From NCBI GenBank assembly GCA_028023455.1, contig JAQFVV010000030.1, positions 1,630,501 through 1,694,500 of the forward strand: a stretch of DNA of 64,000 bases, read 5' to 3'. This stretch comes from Epiperipatus broadwayi. Taxonomy: Eukaryota; Onychophora; Udeonychophora; Euonychophora; Peripatidae. The position numbers and the translations under genes are program-made. The notes under the pieces were generated by a model, which ran no database searches, had not been told where the DNA came from, and saw nothing but the letters and a program-made list of their open reading frames with translations. Position 1 is the stretch's first letter, and every line of letters starts with the position of its first letter. Shown here piece after piece: positions 1-11,370 of this stretch.

Positions 1-399
1 TACTGTTACATTTTAACAATTTTAACAGTGTCATGATTGTTCCTTATAAAGCTGTAAGCATTTTGAATTCTCTATTAGGGTGGGGTAGTGGAATTTTTTG
101 ATGATCACGTTTTGAGTCATATTTTAGCGGGAAATTTTTTGAGACCAAGAATATGGCTAATTCGAACACAGAAAACTTAAAAAGATGGGAATTTCCAGAT
201 ATGGAAGCTGGTGCTGGAACATTTCTACAGCAGAAAAACATCCTGCTGAAAGAAAAGATATGATTGTGCAGCAAATATATGCAGACTTGAGGTCCAAAAA
301 CATCTTTTGACTTTCATTTGTAAGACTCATTGTTGCCGATGGAAATGTTCACTTCGTAAAGGGCAGCTTATTTGAGGGATTCCAAATGGCCTTCAACAA
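1..399. other. No gene seen
   Basis: AT-rich sequence before the satellite. Short open frames on both strands match no family I recognise. The first part is less A-rich than what follows. Confidence 0.5.
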
Positions 400-2470
400 A
401 TGTAAAAATAAAAGTAACTTCAATTTTTATTTAAACATACATCCCTTCTCCCAATAATTGTTGTTAAAATCAAATAGAAAATAAAAGAAGTAACTACAAT
501 TTTTATTTAAACATACCCCAAAAACCCACTTCTCCCAATAATTGTTATTGGCAATCAAATGTAAAATAAAAGTAATGTAAATTATTCTTTAATCATGTAG
601 AAAAAAAACCCTCCCACTAATTGTTGTTGGAAATCAAATGTAAACCAATAAAAGTAAGACCGTAAATTATTATTTAAACATAACCCAAATTACTATTTGA
701 ATATACACCAAAAAAGACCCACTCTTGTCATTAAAAATTAAAGAAACAACAACTATTATTGTCCCATGGTCAAAAATATTATTTGGAAAACCAAAATAAT
801 TTATAAATGAAAAAAAGAAAGTAAAATCGGTTGTCAATCAAATGGTAACCAATAAAAGTAACTTAAATGTTTATTTAAACATACACACCAAAAAAAAAAC
901 CCTTTCGCCCAATAATTGTTGTCGGCAATCAGATGTAAAAAATAAAAGTAATGTAAATTATTATTTAATCGTACACAAAAACACCCCTCCCACTCATTGT
1001 TGTTGGCAATTAAATGTAAAGCAATAAAAGTAAGATAAATTATTTTTTAAACATAACCCAAATTACTATTTGAACATACACCAAAAACCCCTTCTTGTCA
1101 ATAAAAATTAAAGAAACAACTATTATTGTCCCATTGTCAAAAATATTATTTGGGAAACCAAAATAATTGATAAACGAAAAAAAGTCAAATCGGTTGTCAA
1201 TCAAATGTAACCAATAAAAGTAACTTAAATTTTTATTTAAACCTACACATAAAACCCCCTTCTCCCAATAATTGTTGTCGGAAATCAAATGTAAAATAAA
1301 AGTAATGTAAATTATTATTTAATCATCACCCAAAAACACCCCTCTCACTAATTATTGTCAGCAATCAAATGTACACCACTAAAAGTAACGTAAAGTATTA
1401 TTTAAACATACACTCCTTCACCCAATAATTATTGTCAACAATCATATACACACACAAAAAAAACACCCCTCCCAGTAATTAGTGTCAATCAAATGTAAAC
1501 CAATAAAAGTAAGACTGTAAATTATTATTTAAACATAACCCAAATTACTATTTGAACATACACCAAAAAACACCCTCTTGTCAATAAAAATTAAAGAAAC
1601 AACTATTATTGTCCCATTGTCAAAAATATTTATTGTGGAAACAAAACCATAATATATAAATGAAAGAAAGTCAAATTTGGTTGTCAATCAAATGTAACCA
1701 ATAAAAGTAACTTACATTTTTATTTAAACATACACACACACACACACACACACAAAAACACTTCTCCCAATAATTGTTTGTTGGCAATCAAATGTAAAAT
1801 AAAAGTAACGTAAATTATTATTTAATCATACACAAAAACACCCCTCCCACTAATTGTTGTCGGCAATCAAATGTAAACCAATAAAAGTAAGACAGTAAAT
1901 ATTTGAACATACACCAAAAAAAAAAAGACCCGCTCTTGTCAATAAAAATTAAAGAAACAACTATTATTGTCCCATTGTCAAAAATATTATTTGGGAAATC
2001 AAAATAATTTATAAATGAAAAAAAAAAAGTAAAATCGGTTGTCAATCAAATGTAACCAATAAAAATAACTTAAATTTTTATTTAAACATATACACACAAA
2101 AAAAAAATCCTGTCTCTCAATAATTGTTGTCGACAATCAAATGTGAAATAAAAGTAATGTAAATTATTATTTAATCATACACAAAAACACTCTTCCCACT
2201 AATTGTTGTCAGCAATCAAATGTAAACCTATAAAAGTAACGTAAATTATTATTTAAAGATCCATCAAAAAACTCCATTATCTCTTGAATTTTGTCAATCA
2301 AATTTTAAAAAATAGTAATACTATTTAAAAAAACACAAATTACTATTTGAACATACACCAAAAAATACCCTCTTGTCAATAAAAATTAAAAAAAACAACT
2401 ATTATTATCCCATTGTCAAAAATATTATTTGGGAAAAATAATTTAGAAATGAAAGAAAGTAAAATTTGTA
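400..2470. repeat. Complex satellite / minisatellite array
   Basis: A degenerate tandem array. The short unit, roughly 75-90 bp, has a CCAATAATTGTTGTCGGCAA-like core, then CAATCAAATGTAAA, AATAAAAGTAA and TTATTATTTAAACATACAC. A longer variant containing ACAACTATTATTGTCCCATT recurs near 740, 1115, 1600, 1955 and 2395, so a higher-order repeat of about 350-475 bp is superimposed. A short CA-dinucleotide run lies near 1735-1755. Open reading frames here are by-products of the repeat and are not genes. Confidence 0.9.
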
Positions 2471-3060
2471 AAAAAAAAAAGTCAATATTAATAGAGAATT
2501 GCTAGCTGGAGAATGTTATATTAATGTGTTTTTGATTAGAAATAGTGCATCCCAAGGCTGACATGAAGGATCAGATCACAACCTTAGCTTTTAGCTAAAC
2601 TTAACACATAATTGTCTTTATTTTAGAAAACATTTTACAGCTAAGCTTAGTAGGTTCTACACAGCTATGTTCTTTTACTGTCTTCTGAAGTAACTGGATC
2701 AGTCTTGATTTTCCTCTTCATCAGTTTTATTAAGACCTCTGCTTCTTTCTTTTTTAGTAGATGGTTTAAAACTGATTGTTATCTTCAACAGCTGTATCAG
2801 GAATGACTTCTTACAAGACTCCTAGATCTTCTTTAACACACTTCTAATTTTGGAACAAACACATCTACAGTCCTTTCTTCTACATGACAAAAATTTAATA
2901 ATAATCAATTAGATCAATTTTTGCAAAAAAAATTATTCAGCTATTTTCCTTTCTCAACACTGACATTGAAAAACAGTGTAGAAACTCAAATTAAAATCAT
3001 TCTTTTTGATATTCCTTTTTAAATAATTTTTTTCTGGAAAAAGAAAAAAATAAGATAAAT
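2471..3060. other. No gene seen
   Basis: AT-rich unique-looking sequence with broken frames on both strands. I recognise no gene or element. Confidence 0.4.
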
Positions 3061-3340
3061 AGTTAATTACATTTGATTTGATAAACACTTTATTGTAATG
3101 AAGAGAGATTTTTTTTTCTGCCAAAATAAAAAATAAGATAATCAGTTAATTACATTTTTTTTCATATGTCATAGTGTCGGCCAGGACATGAACCCACAAC
3201 CATCTGCAACCAACTACTTGCTTGCAAGGTGGCTGCAATGACCTCCCAGTTAACAACACTTGACCAGTTAATTACATTTGATTTGATAAACACTGTTTAG
3301 TGTATTGAAGAGAGATAAAGAGAAAAGAAAAAAACGATTT
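3061..3340. repeat. Local tandem duplication around a SINE
   Basis: About 60 bp beginning AGTTAATTACATTTGATTTG and ending near GAAGAGAGAT occurs at 3061-3112 and again from 3266. The tRNA-like SINE lies between the copies. CAGTTAATTACATTT also flanks the SINE directly (3143-3157 and 3265-3279). That match could be a 15-bp target-site duplication or part of the older tandem duplication; I cannot separate the two. Confidence 0.7.
3173..3260 (-). repeat. tRNA-derived SINE, copy 1
   Basis: On the minus strand this reads as a tRNA-like sequence: acceptor-like ends (AGTGTTG.. with CCGACACT), an A-box-like stretch, a CTTGCAAGCAAG anticodon-arm region, a long variable region, a B-box-like GGGTTCATGTCC, then TATGACATATG and an A-rich tail. 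The same unit recurs near 22.1, 23.9, 30.7, 32.2, 46.0 and 57.5 kb, so it is a dispersed family and not a working tRNA gene. Confidence 0.75.
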
Positions 3341-4330
3341 TAATCAATTAAAAATTTAACAACAGATTAAAAATTTTTTTTTTCTATTTTAAAACTTTAT
3401 TTATTTCTCTTATACGTTAAAATTAAAAGGTATGACTATTTAGGGAGAAGAAAACTTTTTCACTTATTATTTTTTTAACATTAAAATTATAATCAAAAAT
3501 GATAGGTAAATTAATAAAAAGAGATAATAAAAAAGTTGTTTATGTTACTTTATAATTATCTCTTTTTTACAACCCTTTATAACATAACTCATTTTAAATA
3601 TTAAACTTATGTTTAACATATATGAAAATGTTCATATTATCATGTTATTAGAAAAAAAAATAATTACCCTTATTTTTAAAAAAATATATGGGCAGATTAA
3701 ATACTAAATTCCCAAGGAACTTAATTAATTCTAATTTTAAGGAGCACATAATATTATTAGTGCTGCATTAACCATTTATGTAAAATACAGCAATACAACT
3801 ACATGGCTACAATATATATATATATATTGAAGCAATCGATGTCTAATATTCATCGAGCTTCATGTTTCACCATCTGTACTAACCTCCTAGGGGTCCACAA
3901 TTCAGACCTTGCTATAAATATATGCCTTTCATTCACACACTGTATGCCGAATCATTAGAAAGATTAGTAAAATTAATTTTTATTTAGTAAGATAAAACAG
4001 TAGTTTGAGTAATGCGTATATATATTATGACTAAAGCAATAATTTTATTGCTGGAAAATACATTTGCTTATATATTTGTAATTATTTTTATATCTGTGTG
4101 TATTTAATGTGACAACAAAGAAGAATGGGGGAGGCTCAAAATGCTAGAATAATCTTTGTTTAAATTCAGCTTGGTGCCTTTAATTAAAAATTGTCAATCG
4201 CAATTAAGATCGAAAACAAATCGTTTATCAGTTGGTGTCGAATGATTTAAAATAGCTAAAAATGGTATTTTGAGCCTTATCTGTATAAAACATGTTGTTA
4301 ATTAAATGTTCTTTGTAAGGGGATTATAGA
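3341..4330. other. No gene seen; AT-rich
   Basis: Very AT-rich, with a short TA microsatellite near 3812-3827. No coding signal found. Confidence 0.4.
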
Positions 4331-4337
4331 GATAGTG

Positions 4338-4373
4338 TATAAAAAGAGCCCATAAGACCTTTTAAAGTCAGTC
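4338..4373 (+). promoter_or_regulatory. Candidate RNA polymerase II core promoter (TATA + Inr)
   Basis: TATAAAAAG at 4338-4346 is followed by TCAGTC at 4368-4373. The A of the initiator is 32 bp from the start of the TATA box, the usual arthropod spacing. Downstream DNA repeats a CTTGAT..GTTAGTTACTT motif and has a splice-donor-like TTTTAG/GTAAAA at 4652/4653. No coding exon follows that I can identify. It may be the promoter of a non-coding transcript or of a degenerate LTR. Confidence 0.4.
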
Positions 4374-6130
4374 GGTGATTTTCACTTGATAAGTTAGTTA
4401 CTTGATAAATCAGTTAGTTACTTTCGCTTGATCAGTTGGTTACTTTTACGTTCCTGATTCAAAAAGTGTTGCCAGACCATCATTTAAGAAGTCAAGAGAA
4501 GTTTAGTGCAATGGAGCGTGAGTAGTGGAGCCATTTGCCTTTCTTTTTCCTTTCGGAGGACTGTCTACCAGTCGTAAAATTCCATCTTACCAGTCATATG
4601 AGATGACATAGGATTGCCAACCTGCCTGCCCACCGCTAGGCTGACATTTTAGGTAAAATCATGTAGTTTAGAGCTGCCTTAATACGAACATTCACGGGTG
4701 ATTTATAATTTGTAGCTAAATTAATTCATAGATCTATTTATGATGTTTTGCTAGTTTTGCTCGTCAACTCTCTCTCTATAATCCTTTATTAATAATTATG
4801 TAATTCTAAATATACGTTTGCTTTCACACTCAATTTATGTTTATATAACTTTATGCGGCCAATTAAGTGTATACAACTTATTTTGTTTAATATATATATT
4901 ATTTTCTCTAATATGTCGGTATCAATCAATCTCGCGACTTTAATTAAATTCATTAGTAAAATTATATTCATTTGTTTATTTAAAATAGAAATCGTTCGCT
5001 AGGTTGGTTGTATACCTAAAAGTATTTTATTGTGGATGCTTATTTTATTTTGTTATTTAGTTGCCTTTATAAAAGATTGTGACACCTAATATAAAATTCT
5101 ATCTTTTCTTACCATTGCCCGGAGGGCTAATTCTTTAATTAATACATATATGGGAATTGAATTTAAGTATAAATTTTATTAGCTTAATAATAATATAAAT
5201 AAAAGTTATTATTCATTATGATTTGTTAAATGACTCAGAATTGAAAACAAATTATTGCGCAAGAAGTTTAGACCCTTTCCAAACTTTAAGTAATAATATA
5301 AAAGCATATAAACATTTCTGGCATACCCTTTCTTTATTCTGATATTTTATCTTTTCCATTTTTCGATTGTTTTGTCATTAGGGACGAGCCTGAAGCTCCT
5401 GTCCTACTTTTCAAAATCGTTCGTAATCAGGTACAATACTCCCTGTGGAACGTAAAGTTTATGAGGTTTATGTGCTGCGAATGACAGCATATCCAGATCT
5501 GGGCTCTCAAACCCAGCCTCTCCTTTGATATCGCTCCACCAGAATGCACGGACATATCCAACCTAAGTTCATTTCAAAATATTCTTTTAAAATGATAAAA
5601 TATCCACAATTGCCACTAGGCCTTATTTCATTATTGTATGCTAGTACCATTACTCTGCTCTTTAATTTGATCACCATTCCACCTAACTTTAGTAAGTCGC
5701 AATGATGTGTTAAAGATAATGATTCATTTCATAAAAATACATTTAGTTTATTGAGTTAAGCTGCTTCCTTTTAAAAACCGTTTTCGATTCCCATAGACGT
5801 AAATCTAATTTACATTAATGATTGCATAACTTACTCTCGTAAATGAAGTGCATTGTCTGTTTCTTATTTCTAAAAGATGTCTTTGCCAAACAATGCGAAT
5901 AAAAGTATAAATAATGGTTCTCCTAAGTAATGCATGATTGAAATCATATATTTTGCCTATTATCAACTAAATCATTTACTGTTAAAACTGTCACAATCTT
6001 TTATATTTATTTTCGGTGTCCACAACGTTCAGTAGCAAAAGTTTTCTTGTATTTCTTTTTAACTCCGCACAAGTTATAAAACACTATAAAATTGTATCTG
6101 TAAAATTATATTTATTAAATGAGTGATAGA
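4374..6130. other. No coding gene seen downstream of the promoter candidate
   Basis: AT-rich sequence with a few GC-richer islands (about 4500-4670 and 5380-5570) that resemble old repeat or LTR material. No open frame longer than 60 codons has recognisable content. Confidence 0.35.
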
Positions 6131-6289
6131 GGAGATTTTATACAACAAATTCCCAAGTCTTGTAAATAAACAATACTGTCCCAAGCGTGAAACTATTTGA
6201 TAAAATATACATATGTTTCCTTAATCTTTTGTAATATATAAAATACATATTTTGCGGGTTCATCCGTGTTAAAAAACTTTTAATATCAA

Positions 6290-6330
6290 TATACTGACGT
6301 TTCGACTTGGTCACACAAGCCATCCACAGA
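6290..6330 (-). ncRNA. Degenerate hammerhead-like motif 3' of the Penelope-like relic
   Basis: Minus strand: CTGTGGA (6323-6329; the core would be CTGANGA), then a 6-bp hairpin GGCTTG/CAAGTC with loop TGTGAC, then GAAAC (6299-6303). The core is damaged at the fourth position and I find no convincing stem I. It lies just downstream of the GIY-YIG relic on the same strand, where Penelope-like elements carry hammerheads in their pseudo-LTRs. Confidence 0.4.
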
Positions 6331-6423
6331 GTTATAAAAAGGTAGAAAGACGGTTGTAGAGGCGCTACAATCACTGGTTTGAATAAAACATTAAAAATCC
6401 CACCAATAGCAAAAATGTTAAAT

Positions 6424-6740
6424 TTAAGAATGTTTTTTAAAGAAATCTTTCCAAATAGGAGGAAGTTTGCACGTATCATCTCGCTTATTGATACAATTTG
6501 GCCTTTTAAGTATCTCAATGGCTTCTCTGATTTTGCATTGGTAGAGATTATCACATCTGGATATGATCCTGGTACTAGAAAAATCTATTTTATGACCTGA
6601 ATCTATAGTATGGAGTGAGAGTGCTGATGATGATGAGTGTTGTTTAACTGCATTAGCATGCTCATCTCTCCTAACACTGATGCGACGATTACTCATACCT
6701 ATGTAAGAAGCTTTACAATTTATATATATATATGCGTTTG
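6424..6740 (-). pseudogene. Penelope-like element, GIY-YIG endonuclease C-terminal relic
   Basis: The minus-strand frame starts near 6735 with a Cys and a SYIGMSNRR segment (the YIG half of GIY-YIG). It continues RISVRRDEH, then SSALSLHTIDSGHKIDFSS and IREAIEI, and ends near 6424. This order (YIG, R..R..EH, SAL..H..GH.IDFS, REA.EI) is typical of the endonuclease at the C-terminus of Penelope-like retroelements; the Glu of REAIEI would be the metal ligand. The annotated Met is internal. No reverse transcriptase is found upstream, where TA repeats and AT-rich DNA intervene, so this is a 5'-truncated dead copy. A frame overlapping it up to 6138 is a shadow plus 3' sequence. The assignment is by motif recall, not a search. 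Confidence 0.7.
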
Positions 6741-6744
6741 TTTA

Positions 6745-8560
6745 ATATTTATTAAATATATCTATTTCATGTAAATCCTGGTTTGTTTTTGAATTATTAT
6801 TTTCTAGTTAATATTTAGAACTATTTTCTTTAGCTAATAGCTTAGCATTAGTGAATAAATAACTATAATAAATGTAATTCCTGGGCTACTCCGACCTTGA
6901 TCATCATCATCAGTCTGATCTCATGCTCTACCGCTTTGCTTCTGGGCACGGATTTAAAATAATTTTACTGTGTCCTCAGAATTGTTGTTTATTGGGTCAG
7001 AGATTCGAAGAATAGGCAAATAGGTTAGAATTCAGGATCGCTCCAGACCCGTGTATCTCGAGCATGATCAGATTCAAGGTACTTTTGCTTAGGATTTGAA
7101 TCTTGTTAAGTGAGCATACTATTTTGACCGGTACAATATATATATATAGTATATTGTATTTGTTGTTCAATTGACATTGGCATTTTAGAGTTAAAACATT
7201 AAATTTCTGAAAAAGATGAAATTGGTATTTTTATAAATTCTGTTTGGTTTATTTTAGATACAGTGTAAATTATATTTTCTACAGTGACATTTAAAAAAAG
7301 AGAATAGCAAAAAATTTACCATCTGATTTTACTGAGATACAATGTAAATTCTTATCTTCAAGCAATTATAATTACTTAAATTAAAATTGCAACATTCTTT
7401 TGCCATTAATTAAAGATGGCCACTGAATGTGGGTAGGGGAAGATAACTTTGAAAACAAAAATAAAATTGGAATGTGTAAATTGTTAAAAGTTAAAATGAG
7501 GACAAAAAGTGTAAACAGGATATGTGCAGTGGACTGAAATTAGGAGGGATATAAAAAAGGGACACTGCTTAGCAGGGGCCCTTTCCTCCTGTTCTGTATG
7601 GTACCTGATAGAAATTTGCATGGAGCTACTATAAGATGCCTCATTCTATTTTCTTCAGCGGATTTTGCTGTTATCAAATGTATGTGTAAAGAATAGTTTG
7701 TTCACTGACACTTTCTTCTGTGGTTGAATCCCATCACTTACCTGAATATTAAAACTTTGGACTGCATACCAAGATACTGTAAAAAGGCCATATGGCAGAT
7801 CCTCATAAGAACAAAGCCATGCATGGTAACTTGCTCAGTGATAGAAATATGGAGTTGAAACTTACCTCTATGAAACTTTCTTTTGTGTATTATATGTGAT
7901 CACGACCAGAAAATTATAAATACTGTTAAAATGCTGTAATAAATGTGATTAAAAACTGAATTAAGATAAATTCTGAGAACAGCAAGAATTGACTTTCAAG
8001 AAACAAAGTTATTTGATATTATGAATACCGATATGTATCATTGTGAGTATTGAGTTTCATATTATATTTAACAGGTTTACAATTTTATTCACTTATCATT
8101 CCGAATATTGTGTTGAAATTATAAATTTAAGAAATCATAGAAATATAATTTACTCTGATTTAATTATTATAGTAATTATTAACAAATTGTTATAAGTTTA
8201 CCAAATATAAATGCAATGCCTTATCATAATTTACAATCCTCCAGGGAGCATCAACTTAACATGCAATCTTGATTATTATAGATAGGAAGGGGAGAGCCAG
8301 TGGATTAACATATATATTCTTCTCTGACTATTATTAAACTTAATTATTACAAACTGGAGTTGTTTGACCAGGAAAAAGAGCTGTGTTCGTGAGAATACCT
8401 GACATATTCAAATAAATGAATTCAGGTGGTGCATAGCTTGGTCAATGAATACATTAAAAAATTTAATAGTGTATAAACCCTAAATTACTGATAAACAGTA
8501 CAATATATATATATAATGCTCTGCAACAGTAATTAAAAAGTCTAAGAAAATTTGAATGTT
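6745..8560. other. No gene seen
   Basis: Mostly AT-rich and unique-looking. There is a short TA microsatellite near 7135-7148 and a GC-richer patch at 6890-7090. Nothing recognised. Confidence 0.4.
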
Positions 8561-8607
8561 AATAAAAAAGAAGAGAATAAACATCACATGACCACCACTT
8601 CTTAGGC

Positions 8608-8649
8608 TCCTCACTGACGAAGGCCATAAGCCAGAAACTAGTCTGGGGA
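8608..8649 (+). ncRNA. Hammerhead ribozyme motif, type I (family A)
   Basis: Stem I 5' strand TCCTCA (8608-8613); core CTGACGA (8614-8620); stem II GGC/GCC with loop CATAA; GAAA (8634-8637); minimal stem III AC/GT with loop TA; cleavage triplet GTC (8641-8643); stem I 3' strand TGGGGA (8644-8649), which pairs with TCCTCA at all six positions including one G-T wobble. The flanking A..A next to stem II does not pair. Cleavage is predicted after C8643. Confidence 0.75.
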
Positions 8650-9062
8650 TATTGGATGAGTAGGCACCAGATGGGGATTTTATGCACAAACCTTCTGGCA
8701 TCCATTGATTACTCTAGCTTGCTGTGTATGGCAATTTGTATAGTGAGTTTTGCCTGTTTTAACAACAGTTATTCACAAGCGTAAGAAGTGGTGGTCATGT
8801 GATGTTTATTGGCTTAAAACTAATCCTGCCTAATAGGATAGTGATGGTTATGGTTATTAAAGAACCAAAGACACCAAAATTTATGGGTACTGAACTGAGT
8901 TCAGACCAATATGACTATATAAGCTAATGGGCTTGGATTGAAAACATTAAAGTGTTTTCAGTTTAAGACTCATAGTTTTGTAGTTAAGTGGAGATAAAAG
9001 GTGACTGCTGGAGGGTTGCATTAGATCCTAAGATCTAGGTGCAGTGCTCTCAAATCCAAGGC

Positions 9063-9103
9063 TCCTCACTGACGAAGGCCACAAGCCAGAAACTAGTGTG
9101 GGA
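9063..9103 (+). ncRNA. Hammerhead motif, damaged (family A)
   Basis: Same organisation as the copy 455 bp upstream, with core CTGACGA and GAAAC intact. The cleavage triplet has become GTG and stem I has lost a G, so self-cleavage is not expected. It marks the tandem unit length. Confidence 0.65.
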
Positions 9104-9229
9104 TATGGATGAGTAGGTACTAGATGGGGATTTTGTGCACAAGTTTTCTGGCAACCATTGATTACTCTAGCTTGCTGAGTGTGGCAATACGTATAGTGAG
9201 CTTTGCCTGTCTTAAAAAAAGAAGAGAAT

Positions 9230-11370
9230 TATTAATGTACCTATAAATGATTTCTTGCAATATCAAGAACCATCTTTTGAAATACAAATTAGAATTTATC
9301 CCATCATACAGTCATATGAGAATCTGTAAAGCAAACAATTTCCATAAAAATATTTAGGAGTGCCAGTGAAAGTGTATTCTACACTAAAGACACAATTCCA
9401 ATTATGACCAATTTGGATGGCGATTTCAAGTTTTAAGTCAACTTCTTTAAACTATTTTTGAAGAACATTCTATCAAATATCATCTGTAAGTATTTTAATG
9501 AATTATTTTACTGACAACCCAATATTTTCTTTTCTAATAACAATTATAAATGGTTTAATTACAAAAATTTCTGACTTGTTAAACTCAGCAATTTGCATCG
9601 TGCTTTTGATTGTCAAGTAACCATTTGGCAGCCATGTTTGTCAAATGATAAAATGAGGAAATATTATTTTTTTACGAGTTTTTACTAAGTGGCATTAAGA
9701 ATTTTCTTATGTAAAACTTTATAAAATTAAATTAAATTATAAGTAAATATATAGAAATTCTTTCTCCAATGTATTCATTTTAATTTTTAATGATAGAATA
9801 ATTAGAAGATTATTAAAATATAGGCAACATATATATATATATCAACAGTATAAACTGAATAAGTATAAGTAAGATGCCCAAAGAACAAAGATTCTATTAA
9901 ATTAAATTTAAACCCAGATCTTCATAGGGCTGAAAAGACTCTACTGAAAATTTGATCATTTCTTAAGATCCTAATCTATATCACTACAATTATAATGGAT
10001 CTAAACTAATAGGAATTCTAGCTCTGATGAATATGATAAGATTTTGAAAGATAGTAGCCTGACTTTTAATCAACTAAATGTACGTAGAATAATACCATTT
10101 GAACAACACATCAATGAATACTTATTTGTTTGTATCCATTAATTACCTAAAATAAGTAAGATTTGTAACTCTTAATTTGTAATAATAATAATTTATTTTT
10201 CATTAAGTAATAGTAACCCTTAAATGAAGCTGATGTAACACAAGTGAATAAACTTAATACGTGATAATTATCTAGTGGTTAATACTCATTGTGACGTTCA
10301 ACATTAGACATAAATTGATAAACAAAGGAAAATCTATATTTACATTAATCGTTAAATAAGCAAAATTTATAAAATTTTGGAGCATATTTGGATTTGATAT
10401 TATGATGATGTAAAATCTGATTAAGTTATACAAAATATTAAGTTATTGATTAATTACCATTTTGACAATTGTTCTGATGTTCCTTTGGTTATAAATATTT
10501 AAAATATTTATTCATAACTAAACATATGTATATACGCATTAAATATCCTTTTAAAGCAGACAACTAATGAAAGTTAATAAAGTGATGAGATGCAAAATAT
10601 CCATAATACACATGGGTATTTTAAAATCCAATGTTTTCTGGGTTATTACACATCTGCAGAAGGTTAATGATCCCAACACCGCTTAAAATTCTTTTGTAAT
10701 AAATCACTAATATGATTTTGTTTACCAGTATTTATTGTTTTAATTCTATTAGCTGATTCTCATAACATAATGTTTTACCACTTACGTCTCATGGCAATGT
10801 ATATATAATATCAGGAGCTACTTAAACATTTCTTTTCAAGATATTCATCCAATTTTGATATTTATATGTTATTTCTAAAATAATAATAAGAATGAGTTTC
10901 CTCATAATGTGATATGATCCTCTGGTATTGGAAAGTGCATAAACATTACAACAGTTTATTAACAGATTTGGATAATATGAGTAAGAAAATAATTGTAATA
11001 TATACATCATAGTAAAAGTAGGAGAAATCAAAATTTAGTCTTCCATGATAAAAAATACATTCAATTTTAATCACTAGTATTATCTTGTTTTCCTTAATAA
11101 CATTATCATAATTCTCCATGGGCTCTTGTATTACATCTCTGATAAATGCCTAAGTAATATTATTCACATTTAAATGTGTATATTTGTATTTCCACTAAAA
11201 GCGAATATATCTTTTACAGGGTGGTATTAATTGCATTTCTGTTGTCATTGAGCCTTAATTCGAATGTAGACTTGCCCTTTAAGTAGATATTAACTATCTC
11301 TTTAGCTATTCATGTTATGTTCACTTGTCCTTTGTTCTTTATAACAAGAAAAATCTTTATCTTTACAAAA
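9230..11370. other. No gene seen
   Basis: AT-rich DNA with a TA microsatellite near 9829-9841. Open frames are short and without recognisable content. Confidence 0.4.

Larger units (their letters stand above)
8579..9214 (+). mobile_element. Family A ribozyme repeat, tandem copy with target-site duplication
   Basis: The insertion is bounded by the direct repeat AAAAAAGAAGAGAAT (8564-8578 and 9215-9229), a 15-bp target-site duplication. It contains about 1.3 tandem copies of a roughly 455-bp unit: the hammerhead starts at 8608 and again at 9063. After the ribozyme the unit carries GGATGAGTAGGCAC, a TTTTATGCACAA block, a CATCCATTGATTACTC block, GTTTTGCCTGTTTTAA and CATGTGATGTTTATTGG, then about 240 bp leading back to the next ribozyme. 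No coding capacity. I infer a non-autonomous retroelement (retrozyme or Penelope pseudo-LTR type). Confidence 0.75.

Noticed and set aside
842-2045. Several short ORFs on both strands between 0.8 and 2.1 kb
   Set aside because: All lie inside the satellite and repeat with it.
6138-6554. 138-codon minus-strand ORF overlapping the Penelope-like relic
   Set aside because: The GIY-YIG motifs are in the other frame (6424-6740); this frame is a shadow running into 3' non-coding sequence.
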